This document shows, piece by piece, positions 1 to 7,198 of a DNA stretch of 9,313 nucleotides. Position numbers and translations under genes: made by a program. Below the pieces are notes generated by a model. It did no database searches, was not told where the DNA came from, and saw nothing but the letters and a program-made list of their open reading frames with translations. The stretch is taken from assembly GCA_026786125.1 (NCBI GenBank), contig JAJAYU010000060.1, positions 1 to 9,313 on the forward strand. Direction: 5' to 3'. This stretch comes from Chamaesiphon sp. Its GTDB lineage: Bacteria; Cyanobacteriota; Cyanobacteriia; Cyanobacteriales; Chamaesiphonaceae. Numbering within the stretch: the stretch's first letter is position 1; every line of letters begins with the position of its first letter.

Positions 1-1086
1 CTCTAGATTGAAATTTGACTGAATCCGTTCGCGACAGAGTGCTTGTCGAGCTGCCCATACAGCCGGATCCGACTTCTCATTCACAGCATCGATCATGGCA
101 TTGGCAAATTGGACTGCATCGCGAGGTGGAACTGCCCAGCCAGTATCTCCCACAATTAGAGCAGCATCCCCTACTAGGGTTACAACACAGGGTGTTCCAC
201 AAGCCATTGCTTCTGACACCACATTCGGAAATGCTTCACCATAAGAACTAGACAAGACATGTAAATCCAAGGCATTCATTACGGCGGGGATATCACTGCG
301 AATTCCGAGCAGGCTCACGCAATCTTTGAGTTCATATTTGGATAGCAACGCTACCAATTCTTGATTGCCTCCATCCACATCGGAGCCGACTAAAACACAG
401 TGCCAAGGCAAAGTTGCTTGACTTTTCAGATGAGCTAAAGCTGCAATCAGATTGGGATGATCTTTTTGAGGATCCCAACGAGCAACCATCCCAAATAAGG
501 TAGTATCTGCGGCTATATTCCATTCATGGCGCAGTCGATCTCGATCATCTGGCTTGGGTGAGAATTCACTTACATCGTAGCCATTTGGGACTACCACCAT
601 TTTTTTGGATTTATAGCCGATCTCGGTATGTACTCGAATACCGTCTTGAGAACAACTAATAATTTTCTGCGGAATGGCTCCAGATATTAGGGCGCAAGCA
701 CGTACGGTTAATCTAGTCGTAAGTGCAGTTTGAGCTGGATCGAGGTTGGTATTGTGAATTCCCCACACGATGGTCTTTTTGCCAGCAATTCTAGCGATGA
801 TGCTACCAATGAGATCGCTATGATACATCCATGTTTGGATCGCATCTGGATCGATCTGCTTGATCAGTCGATGTAGCTCGATCAAACCTTTGATTGTCAG
901 TTTGGCTTGTGGCATGTCAACTGAGTACATTGGAATACCTAATTTCAGCAATCGATCGCCATAGAATCCAGTATCCATCAGCGAAATCACGTGATGAGTA
1001 TTCTTTTTGTCAGCAGTAACAAATCGATAGAGCACAGCCTGAGCACCGCCGTCATTAAAAGCTGTAATAATGTGAAGCACTTTCAT
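1..1086 (-). CDS. Glycosyltransferase, GT4-like (GT-B fold), C-terminus beyond the window
   Basis: This open frame runs without a stop from an ATG at 1086 to the window edge, giving 362 residues with the C-terminus missing. The N-terminus (MKVLHIITAFNDGGAQAVLY) has the glycine-rich loop that opens family-4 transferases. The C-terminal Rossmann half begins near residue 195 (LFGMVARWDPQKDHPNLIAA). The retaining-GT EX7E motif is intact: Glu284 and Glu292 in GEAFPNVVSEAMACG, followed by the usual stretch TPCVVTLVGDAALIVGDTGW. By family knowledge it transfers a sugar from an activated nucleotide donor, probably at the cytoplasmic face of the membrane, in polysaccharide, lipid or cell-surface synthesis; donor and acceptor cannot be read from sequence. 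The start lies 8 bp after the stop of the preceding gene, with no clear Shine-Dalgarno, so translational coupling is likely. No frameshift is seen. The general class is secure, the substrate is unknown. Confidence 0.9.
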   Translation of the reverse strand, partial: MKVLHIITAFNDGGAQAVLYRFVTADKKNTHHVISLMDTGFYGDRLLKLGIPMYSVDMPQAKLTIKGLIELHRLIKQIDPDAIQTWMYHSDLIGSIIARIAGKKTIVWGIHNTNLDPAQTALTTRLTVRACALISGAIPQKIISCSQDGIRVHTEIGYKSKKMVVVPNGYDVSEFSPKPDDRDRLRHEWNIAADTTLFGMVARWDPQKDHPNLIAALAHLKSQATLPWHCVLVGSDVDGGNQELVALLSKYELKDCVSLLGIRSDIPAVMNALDLHVLSSSYGEAFPNVVSEAMACGTPCVVTLVGDAALIVGDTGWAVPPRDAVQFANAMIDAVNEKSDPAVWAARQALCRERIQSNFNLE

Positions 1087-1094
1087 TCTATTGA

Positions 1095-2015
1095 TCAGGT
1101 GAGGGTAGGTGGTTTACTAATCGACTTTCCAAGCGTTACGCCCCAGAAAAAATCTTTGATTGTCGCTGTATTCGTACTGACATGAATTTTTCTGCCCCAG
1201 GAGTAGATATCAAATTCGATCCGACTATGACTATGGTTGGAGACCTTTGTCGGTGATTCTACCAAAATATTGCTCACAATCGTGACCCAATGATTTGGAT
1301 AAATCCGATGAAAACGGGCGGCAAGAAACGAGTTGTTGCCAAGTAATCCTTGCGAATTGATTAGTGCTAATGCTACACCGCCAGACTCGATCGGGCTGTT
1401 TGCTGCTTGAATCGCTTGAAATTCACCAGATAATGGTGTGGGGTGTGATTTTGCGGTGTATCCCAATAGTTCTCGTACCCAGGCACTAATTTCCCAGGGT
1501 TTGGTGATCCCACCGATTTCTCGAATCAGTCTTGGTGCTTTGGGATGAACAGGGACAATCTTGTTGGCACAGTCCCGCAGTGTCGCCAAGACCATCCAAT
1601 CTGCTTGTGCCATCCGTAGATTACCATAGCTGCGGCACAGTCTACCCGCAGCCACGAATTTTTTGGAATATCCTTCAAAGCTGCCATGCTCATACAAACT
1701 TTGGCAGATCTGGATATATCGATCGGGTTGTCTGCGAATTAATTCAAATACGACCGCAGCAGGGCCGCAAAAAGGCTGCTCGCCCTGTTGGATCTGGTAC
1801 GGGTTGATAATCCTGTCTCGGATGTCGCTAATAATTTGGCGTTTGTCTAAATGTGTCCAGACTCCAGTTTGAGTCGATCGAGCAAATTTAGCCAGTTGTG
1901 CTTCGAGACTGGGATCTATTGCCGCTGTTGTATCTGAGTCGCTTCGCATATAGTTGGTGGAGACGCGAGTGATTGCGCCACCCTTATAGTACCCAAATCC
2001 CAGCGCAATACCCAA
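1095..2015 (-). CDS. Predicted papain-like cysteine hydrolase, family unassigned
   Basis: I do not recognise a named family. The protein (306 aa from the TTG at 2015) has a papain-fold pattern. The candidate nucleophile is Cys83 in GEQPFCGPAAVVFEL, at the start of a helix. The candidate His is His242 in NHWVTIVSN. A third site follows in IEFDIYSWGRKIHV, where Asp269 or the residues before SerTrpGly would play the part of the Asn-Ser-Trp-Gly box of papain. The middle (about 95-235) looks mainly helical. No signal peptide or membrane span is obvious, so it is probably cytoplasmic. It could be a protease, transglutaminase-like or deamidase-like enzyme. Phytochelatin synthase was considered because of the Cys-Gly context, but the rest does not fit well. 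The start is uncertain: TTG 2015 lies 7 bp after nrtD, and an in-frame ATG at 1949 would give 284 aa; neither has a strong ribosome site. It is followed 8 bp later by the glycosyltransferase. Confidence 0.72.
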   Translation of the reverse strand: MGIALGFGYYKGGAITRVSTNYMRSDSDTTAAIDPSLEAQLAKFARSTQTGVWTHLDKRQIISDIRDRIINPYQIQQGEQPFCGPAAVVFELIRRQPDRYIQICQSLYEHGSFEGYSKKFVAAGRLCRSYGNLRMAQADWMVLATLRDCANKIVPVHPKAPRLIREIGGITKPWEISAWVRELLGYTAKSHPTPLSGEFQAIQAANSPIESGGVALALINSQGLLGNNSFLAARFHRIYPNHWVTIVSNILVESPTKVSNHSHSRIEFDIYSWGRKIHVSTNTATIKDFFWGVTLGKSISKPPTLT

Positions 2016-2022
2016 ATCATCT

Positions 2023-2808
2023 CTAGTCGTCTAGATGAGCGTAACGATTGAACAGAAAATCGAGGGCGTAATTACGTAGTTCGATATAAGTATTACTTGC
2101 CATGATTTCTTCGCGATCGCGTGGTCGATCGAAGGGGATGTCTAGTACTTCGCCAATTTTAGCAGCAGGGCCATTGGTCATCATCACCAATCGATCGGCT
2201 AGATACAATGCCTCATCGATATCGTGGGTGATCATTAAGACTGTCACTTTATGCTCTGTCCAGATCGTTAGTAGTTCATCCTGAAGTTCTTCTTTGGTGA
2301 TCGCGTCTAAGGCACCAAAGGGTTCATCGAGGATTAATACTTGAGGTTTGATGGCGAGGGCACGGGCGATGGCAACTCGTTGTTTCATGCCGCCAGAGAG
2401 TTGTCCAGGTTTTTTGCTAGCGGATTCGGTGAGTCCGACCATTTCTAGATGTTCGCGAACGATCGCTTTTTTCTGGGCTTCTGTATGAGCAGGATAGACA
2501 GAATCTACAGCGAGATAAACGTTGTCGTAGGCGGTGAGCCAAGGTAGCAGGCAGTAGTTCTGGAACACCATCATCCGATCGGGGCCAGGTTCAATGATCT
2601 GGTTGCCCTGGAGGGTGACGGTGCCGCTGGTAGGGGTGTTGAAGCCGGACACCATGTTCAACAAGGTGGATTTGCCGCAACCAGAATGTCCGATCAGGCA
2701 GATAAATTCACCTTCATTGACACTCAGATCGATACCATCGAGGATGGTGGCCGGGCCGTTGGCGGTGGGGTAAACTTTGGTGACTCGATCGATTGTGAGG
2801 AAAGACAT
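2023..2808 (-). CDS. nrtD: Nitrate/nitrite ABC transporter ATP-binding subunit NrtD
   Basis: This 261-residue stand-alone ABC ATPase is close to the usual NrtD length. It hydrolyses ATP at the inner face of the plasma membrane, paired with NrtC, to drive nitrate/nitrite import through NrtB. Visible motifs are Walker A GHSGCGKST (40-48), the Q-loop at Gln84, the signature LSGGMKQ (138-144), Walker B VLILDE (158-163), the D-loop GALD, and the switch His196 in MITHDIDEAL. It resembles the ATPase half of NrtC in the same operon, particularly around Walker A and the signature. It starts 72 bp after the nrtC stop, with only a weak purine tract (AAAGAT) before the ATG. The SsuB/TauB and cyanate or bicarbonate (CmpD) transport ATPases are close relatives. 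The neighbouring nirA and nrtABC settle the assignment as nitrate. Confidence 0.93.
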   Translation of the reverse strand: MSFLTIDRVTKVYPTANGPATILDGIDLSVNEGEFICLIGHSGCGKSTLLNMVSGFNTPTSGTVTLQGNQIIEPGPDRMMVFQNYCLLPWLTAYDNVYLAVDSVYPAHTEAQKKAIVREHLEMVGLTESASKKPGQLSGGMKQRVAIARALAIKPQVLILDEPFGALDAITKEELQDELLTIWTEHKVTVLMITHDIDEALYLADRLVMMTNGPAAKIGEVLDIPFDRPRDREEIMASNTYIELRNYALDFLFNRYAHLDD

Positions 2809-2880
2809 ATCTTTGTTTGGCTGGGGTTATTTGTCAGACTAGTGCTTCGGGTTCAGTTCTTGGTCGGTAGATCTCCGCAG

Positions 2881-4869
2881 CTAATCCAGATCGATCTCCC
2901 TAACCTCCAACTCCCGATGAATCGGTTGATTTCGTAGATAATTCAACGGATCATCGGGATTAAACACCTGCCCATCAAAGAGCTGGAACGGATCGCGATC
3001 GGGTTCGATGCCGACATAGCCCAATTGTTGACAAGCCTTGAGAAAATGATCGACACGGCGGACTCTGGAGAGAACTTCAATGTGATTTTTGGGAAAAGGC
3101 GTGATCCCCCAGCGGGCAAGTTGAGTGAGGATCCACAGTCCTTCGACGCTGCGGGGACAGTTGGCGTTTTCGACGTGGAATTGGTGGTAGCGGGGTAAGT
3201 GTTCGGGTAGAGTGTTACCACCCCGATCGAATGGCCCGATTAAGCCAGGGCGAATGTATTGAGGGGAGACATTTAAGTGTTCGGTGAGCAGGACGAGGAT
3301 TTCTTGGCGGTGGCGGGGTTCGTCGCAGTATTCGCAGGCTTCAAGTATGGCTTGGACGATCGCTGCATGGGTATTTGGATGTTGCTGCACCCAGCTTTCT
3401 TTGAAACCCAGCACTTTTTCGGGGTTGCCTGCCCAAATATCTAAGTCGGTGGCGATTACAAAACCGATCCCTTCTTGGACTGCTTGGGTGTTCCAGGGTT
3501 CGCCGACGCAGAAGCCATCGATTTCATGGGATCTCAATCGATCGACCATTTCTTGGGGCGGGATGACAGTTAGTTCTAAATCATTGTCAGGATCGATCCC
3601 AGCGGAGGCTAGCCAGTACCGCAGCATCAGGTTGTGCATGGAACATTCATGGACGATGCCGAGAATGAGTTTCCGTCCTAGAATGGTGGAACTAATTACT
3701 GCTTTGAGGTTTTGGAGAGTCTGAACGCCTTGGTTATACAGCTTGGTACTGAGGGTGATTGCGTTGCCGTTGCGGGACAGGACAAGGGGAACGGAAATAG
3801 GAGTAGATGGTTGACCATTCAGTCCCAAAGTGAGGGCTAAAGGCAGCCCTGCGACCATTTGGGCGGCGTGGAGTTCACCACTGACGATGTTGTTGGCGAT
3901 CGCGTTCCAGCTCACTTCTTGAAATAGGTTGACTTGTTCGATGCCGTATTTGGCAAAAAAGCCTTTCTCTTTGGCAATAATCAGCGGCGCAGCATCGGTG
4001 AGGGGAATATAGCCAATGTTAACGGTGGTTTGTTCGAGTTTTTTGGTTTGAGGCGCGAGGGTTTTTTGACTTGATTGAGCAGCTTGACGTTGTTTGACCC
4101 GTTTTTGCTGATTGAGGAAGTTGATAATTTCACTCCGCATCGGGTAATAATCGGGATGTTTGACAACTTCCATCCGCTGACGGGGACGGGGTAAATTGAC
4201 AGTGAGAATTTGACCAATCCGTGATTCAGGGCCATTGGTAAGCATCACCACTCGATCGGATAATAATAGTGCTTCATCAACATCGTGTGTCACCATGACT
4301 GCGGTAACGCGGCTTTCCTCGCAAATATGCATCAATTGTTCCTGTAAGCCGCCACGGGTGAGGGCATCGAGGGCACCAAATGGTTCATCCAATAGTAAAA
4401 GTTTAGGGCGAATTGCCAGGGCACGGGCGATCGCTACCCGCTGTTTCATCCCACCGGAAAGTTCGCTAGGGCGTTTAGTTGCCGAGTTTTGCAACCCAAC
4501 TAATTCAATGTGATGTTCGATGATACTTTTGCGTTCACTTTTGGGTTGTTTTCGATAAACTTCATCAACGGCGAGGGCAATATTTTCCCGCACAGATAAC
4601 CACGGTAATAGTGAATAATTCTGGAACACCACCATTCGATCGGGACCAGGTTCAGTAATTTGTCGTCCTTCTAAAATTACGCCACCTGCTGTAGCTTGAT
4701 CGAGTCCAGCAATCATATTTAAGAGAGTAGACTTCCCGCAGCCGGAGTGACCAATCAGAGAAATAAATTCGCCCTCTTGAATTTCTAACTCAATGTTTTT
4801 GAGGGCAACATATTTTCCGCCATTTGCGAGGGGAAACACTTTATCTACGTGGTCGATTTGAACAAACAT
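2881..4869 (-). CDS. nrtC: Nitrate/nitrite ABC transporter fused ATPase and solute-binding-like regulatory subunit NrtC
   Basis: This 662-residue protein has two parts. Residues 1-254 form an ABC ATPase: Walker A GHSGCGKST (40-48), Gln84, signature LSGGMKQ (139-145), Walker B LLLLDE (159-164), His197. After a Lys/Gln-rich linker (about 255-284), residues 285-650 repeat the fold of NrtA, with shared blocks such as PLTDAAPLIIAKEKG and FCVGEPWN. In Synechococcus the C-terminal domain is known to be needed for inhibition of uptake by ammonium rather than for transport itself. Of the NrtA ligand positions, Trp323, His414, Gly458 and Lys487 are kept, while the Gln position is Asn371. The gene lies 36 bp after nrtB and lacks a clear Shine-Dalgarno. 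CmpC of the bicarbonate transporter shares this fusion; context with nirA favours nitrate. Confidence 0.95.
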   Translation of the reverse strand: MFVQIDHVDKVFPLANGGKYVALKNIELEIQEGEFISLIGHSGCGKSTLLNMIAGLDQATAGGVILEGRQITEPGPDRMVVFQNYSLLPWLSVRENIALAVDEVYRKQPKSERKSIIEHHIELVGLQNSATKRPSELSGGMKQRVAIARALAIRPKLLLLDEPFGALDALTRGGLQEQLMHICEESRVTAVMVTHDVDEALLLSDRVVMLTNGPESRIGQILTVNLPRPRQRMEVVKHPDYYPMRSEIINFLNQQKRVKQRQAAQSSQKTLAPQTKKLEQTTVNIGYIPLTDAAPLIIAKEKGFFAKYGIEQVNLFQEVSWNAIANNIVSGELHAAQMVAGLPLALTLGLNGQPSTPISVPLVLSRNGNAITLSTKLYNQGVQTLQNLKAVISSTILGRKLILGIVHECSMHNLMLRYWLASAGIDPDNDLELTVIPPQEMVDRLRSHEIDGFCVGEPWNTQAVQEGIGFVIATDLDIWAGNPEKVLGFKESWVQQHPNTHAAIVQAILEACEYCDEPRHRQEILVLLTEHLNVSPQYIRPGLIGPFDRGGNTLPEHLPRYHQFHVENANCPRSVEGLWILTQLARWGITPFPKNHIEVLSRVRRVDHFLKACQQLGYVGIEPDRDPFQLFDGQVFNPDDPLNYLRNQPIHRELEVREIDLD

Positions 4870-4905
4870 TTTAATTTATAGGATGGGAACATATTCGATT
4901 GAGAC

Positions 4906-5748
4906 TTATTTACGATCTTCAGCGACAATTTTGGAGCCAATGAATAAAACTAATAAATCCAGCAAATAGCCAACTACACCGACATAAAATAAGGCAACGA
5001 TGATTCGATCGAGATTGGCGTTGTTATAAGAATCCCAGATGAAAAAGCCAATTCCCACACCACCGATTAGCATCTCTGCTGCAATAATTGCTAGCCAAGA
5101 TAGTCCAATCCCAATCCGTAATCCTGTGAAAATATAGGGCAATGCTGACGGGATCAGAATCTTAAAGAAATAGGTTTTGTTGGAAAGTTTCAAGACTCTT
5201 TTGACGTTTACATAATCTTGAGGAATCTGCTGTACCCCAACAGTCGTGTTAATCAAAATCGGCCAGACTGCGGTAATAAAGATGACGAAATATGCTGCTG
5301 CACCATTATCTTTTAAAGCTGCGAGTGATAATGGCAACCAAGCCAATGGGGGAATCGTCCGTAAAATCTGAAACAACGGATCTAGGGCACGATAAATGAC
5401 CTTATTGGAACCGATCAGAATACCTAAACCAACGCCAACGACGATCGAGAAAAAGAATCCAACAAATACCCGTTGTAAACTCGCCCAAATCTGAATTGCT
5501 AAACCTTTCGAGTTACCACCATTATCAAAGAAGGGATTGATAATAAATGGATCCCAAGCTCCTTGGACGATCTGAATTGGCCCTGGTAATCCTTGAGAAC
5601 CAGGCGGACACAAAATTTGCCAAATTACTAATAGTACCGCAAGCGCGGCTAGGGGCGGAACGATCTTTTTGAGCTGTGATTGAATCCAAGTATTGCTATT
5701 TCCCTGACGGCGTTGTTTAATGATCAGTTTACTAGTACTAGTTGCCAT
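4906..5748 (-). CDS. nrtB: Nitrate/nitrite ABC transporter permease NrtB
   Basis: This 280-residue integral membrane protein would form a homodimeric channel for nitrate/nitrite in the plasma membrane, receiving substrate from NrtA and coupled to NrtC/NrtD. Hydrophobic segments lie at about 29-46, 93-113, 133-145, 150-168, 212-230 and 248-271. The cytoplasmic coupling loop (EAA-like) is at about 178-211, ending in ILIPSALPYIFTGLR, the usual I-LP pattern of binding-protein-dependent permeases of the nitrate/taurine/sulfonate group. The N-terminus (1-28) is basic and Ser/Thr/Gln-rich, as expected for a cytoplasmic tail. A GGAAG ribosome site (5757-5761) lies 8 nt before the ATG. It is separated from nrtA by a 115-bp AT-rich gap containing a strong hairpin, which may lower its expression relative to nrtA. 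Confidence 0.94.
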   Translation of the reverse strand: MATSTSKLIIKQRRQGNSNTWIQSQLKKIVPPLAALAVLLVIWQILCPPGSQGLPGPIQIVQGAWDPFIINPFFDNGGNSKGLAIQIWASLQRVFVGFFFSIVVGVGLGILIGSNKVIYRALDPLFQILRTIPPLAWLPLSLAALKDNGAAAYFVIFITAVWPILINTTVGVQQIPQDYVNVKRVLKLSNKTYFFKILIPSALPYIFTGLRIGIGLSWLAIIAAEMLIGGVGIGFFIWDSYNNANLDRIIVALFYVGVVGYLLDLLVLFIGSKIVAEDRK

Positions 5749-5756
5749 TAATTTTA

Positions 5757-5761
5757 CTTCC
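5757..5761 (-). promoter_or_regulatory. Ribosome binding site of nrtB
   Basis: On the minus strand GGAAG precedes the nrtB ATG (5748) by 8 nt, which supports that start. It lies just downstream of the AT-rich tandem-repeat stretch and hairpin. Confidence 0.55.
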
Positions 5762-5763
5762 GA

Positions 5764-5810
5764 TTAATAATTAAAAGTTAATAATTTAAATATATATCTG
5801 CATATATCTG
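5764..5810. repeat. Short AT-rich tandem repeats in the nrtA-nrtB gap
   Basis: Two direct repeats sit side by side between the hairpin and nrtB: TTAATAATT at 5764-5772 and 5778-5786 (period 14), and ATATATCTG at 5792-5800 and 5802-5810 (period 10). Apart from these, the hairpin and the nrtB ribosome site, the 115-bp gap contains nothing I can interpret. The stretch would give an unstructured, A/U-rich linker in the mRNA, a plausible ribonuclease-sensitive site. Confidence 0.5.
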
Positions 5811-5813
5811 AGC

Positions 5814-5839
5814 AAAGAGTGGGCAGTTGCCCACCCTTT
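5814..5839 (-). terminator. Intercistronic hairpin after nrtA (partial terminator or mRNA-stabilising stem)
   Basis: In the minus-strand transcript GUGGGC-AACU-GCCCAC forms a perfect 6-bp GC-rich stem with a 4-nt loop. Flanking bases extend it (AAAGG on the 5' side with UCUUU on the 3' side, one G-U pair) to 11 bp. It begins 25 nt after the nrtA stop. The downstream bases (GCUCAG) are not a U-tract, so complete termination is unlikely. The likely roles are partial attenuation and protection of the upstream nrtA mRNA from 3' exonucleases. This would allow more binding protein than membrane components, as is common in ABC uptake operons. Confidence 0.7.
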
Positions 5840-5863
5840 TTCTGAGTAAAAAGATTACCTCGA

Positions 5864-7198
5864 CTAGGCTTTCTTAATCTTCAGAGATTTGAGATATTCT
5901 TCTGGTTTTGCTGGATCAAATTTCACTCCGTCAAAAAATGTTTCTACTCCTCTCGATGTACTAGTCGGAATCTGTGCAGCATCGACTTTTAAAGCTGTTG
6001 CTGCGGCTTTCCACAAATCTTCACGATTGACTTTTTTAATCGTCTCCTTGGCTTTGACAAAATCAGTAGGAATATTACCCCAGCGCATATTTTCGGTTAG
6101 GAACCAAAGATCGTGACTTTGATAAGGATAGGAAGCATTATCCGCCCAGAATTTCATTGCTTGAGGGAATTTATCTACCTTCCTACCATCGCCATAATCG
6201 ATCGTGCCTTGAGTTCTTGGTAAGATATCTTCGACCTTCACATCAAACCACTTTGGCCCAGCAATAATCGTACACATCTCTTGCTGATTTGCTGGGTTAT
6301 CGCACCATTGTTGAGCTTCTAATACTGCCATCAATAATGCTTTAGCCGCTTTGGGATTTTTATCGACCCAATCACTCCGCATTGCAAAGGCTTTTTCAGG
6401 GTGATCTTTCCACAGTTCGCCCGTAACTAATGCACTGTAACCAACCTTTTGATTGATCAATCGCTGATTCCAAGGTTCGCCCACACAGAAGGCTTCCATC
6501 GAGCCAGTCTTCATATTGGCAACCATTTGTGGGGGTGGAATCGGTACAACTGAAACATCTTTATTGGGATCGACACCATTTCCAGCTAACCAATAACGCA
6601 TCCATAAATCGTGGGTACCACCAGGGTAAGTAATCGCCACAACCATATCTTTTTTACCACTGGACTTAGCCTTAGCAATCGCAGTTTTTAAGCCATCACC
6701 TTTGAGTCCGACTTTAGCATCTTTGTAAGTGTTCGAGAGAGAAATTGCCTGACCGTTAGTATTCAACCGCGCCAAAATGTACATTGGTACGGGTTGTTTG
6801 GTTTTGGTCATTCCCATCGTCATGAAATAGGGCATCGGCGATAAAATATGCGCCCCATCGATACCTCCCCCAGTGGAGCCAGTTTCGATATTATCCCTAG
6901 TTACAGGCCAAGAAGCTTGCTTGAGTACCTCGACATCGGTCATGCCATATTTAGCAAACAGTCCCTTTTCTTTAGCAATAATTAGGGGCGCAGAATCAGT
7001 CAGGGCGATATATCCTAATTTTGCTTTGGTTACTTCCGGTGCATCGCCAGGAGCCATATTCGCCGCCGGACTGGGACTAGCCCCAGGAGTAGTCGGAGTA
7101 TCGCTGTTACCACTTTTACCACAAGCATTAAGTAAGACACTACCTGCTGCTGCTGCACCAGTAGTCAATATAAATTTTCTGCGACTAAATTGACCCAT
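5864..7198 (-). CDS. nrtA: Nitrate/nitrite-binding lipoprotein NrtA
   Basis: This 444-residue periplasmic solute-binding protein captures nitrate/nitrite for NrtB. The N-terminus has a twin-arginine motif (SRRKFI, Arg6-Arg7), a short hydrophobic stretch and a lipobox LLNAC, so it is probably exported by Tat and lipid-anchored at Cys26. A flexible Ser/Pro/Gly/Ala linker (27-55) follows, then the NrtA fold from about 58 (AKLGYIALTDSAPLIIAKEKG). Residues remembered from the Synechocystis NrtA structure as lining the nitrate pocket appear here as Trp97, Gln150, His196, Gly240 and Lys269. The Lys argues for nitrate rather than bicarbonate, since CmpA has an acidic residue there. Length is typical (about 440-450). 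The ATG at 7198 is preceded by AGGAG 12 nt upstream, a little far. The gene has its own upstream promoter candidate and a hairpin behind it. Confidence 0.96.
   Translation of the reverse strand: MGQFSRRKFILTTGAAAAGSVLLNACGKSGNSDTPTTPGASPSPAANMAPGDAPEVTKAKLGYIALTDSAPLIIAKEKGLFAKYGMTDVEVLKQASWPVTRDNIETGSTGGGIDGAHILSPMPYFMTMGMTKTKQPVPMYILARLNTNGQAISLSNTYKDAKVGLKGDGLKTAIAKAKSSGKKDMVVAITYPGGTHDLWMRYWLAGNGVDPNKDVSVVPIPPPQMVANMKTGSMEAFCVGEPWNQRLINQKVGYSALVTGELWKDHPEKAFAMRSDWVDKNPKAAKALLMAVLEAQQWCDNPANQQEMCTIIAGPKWFDVKVEDILPRTQGTIDYGDGRKVDKFPQAMKFWADNASYPYQSHDLWFLTENMRWGNIPTDFVKAKETIKKVNREDLWKAAATALKVDAAQIPTSTSRGVETFFDGVKFDPAKPEEYLKSLKIKKA

Noticed and set aside
15..251. A 78-codon plus-strand frame at the left edge
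   Set aside because: It is antisense to the C-terminal half of the glycosyltransferase; His/Gln/Leu-rich with no recognisable domain.
332..523. A 63-codon minus-strand frame
   Set aside because: It is another frame of the glycosyltransferase gene, whose true frame is continuous through the same bases with clear family motifs.
1095..2015. Phytochelatin synthase as the identity of the hydrolase
   Set aside because: The Cys-Gly context is reminiscent, but the catalytic His and Asp surroundings (NHWVTI, FDIYSWG) do not match what I recall of phytochelatin synthases.
3284..3724. A 146-codon open frame on the plus strand
   Set aside because: It lies fully antisense to the well-supported nrtC coding region, has low-complexity Ser/Arg/Trp-rich composition and no ribosome site; it is a shadow frame.
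5819..5840. Rho-independent terminator for a plus-strand transcript
   Set aside because: The stem is followed by TTTTT on the plus strand, but no plus-strand gene exists to its left; the sequence is better read as the minus-strand intercistronic hairpin.
2023..7198. Bicarbonate (CmpABCD) or cyanate transporter instead of nitrate
   Set aside because: The fused ATPase subunit is shared with Cmp, but nirA lies directly upstream with an NtcA promoter and NrtA has Lys269 rather than an acidic residue in the pocket.
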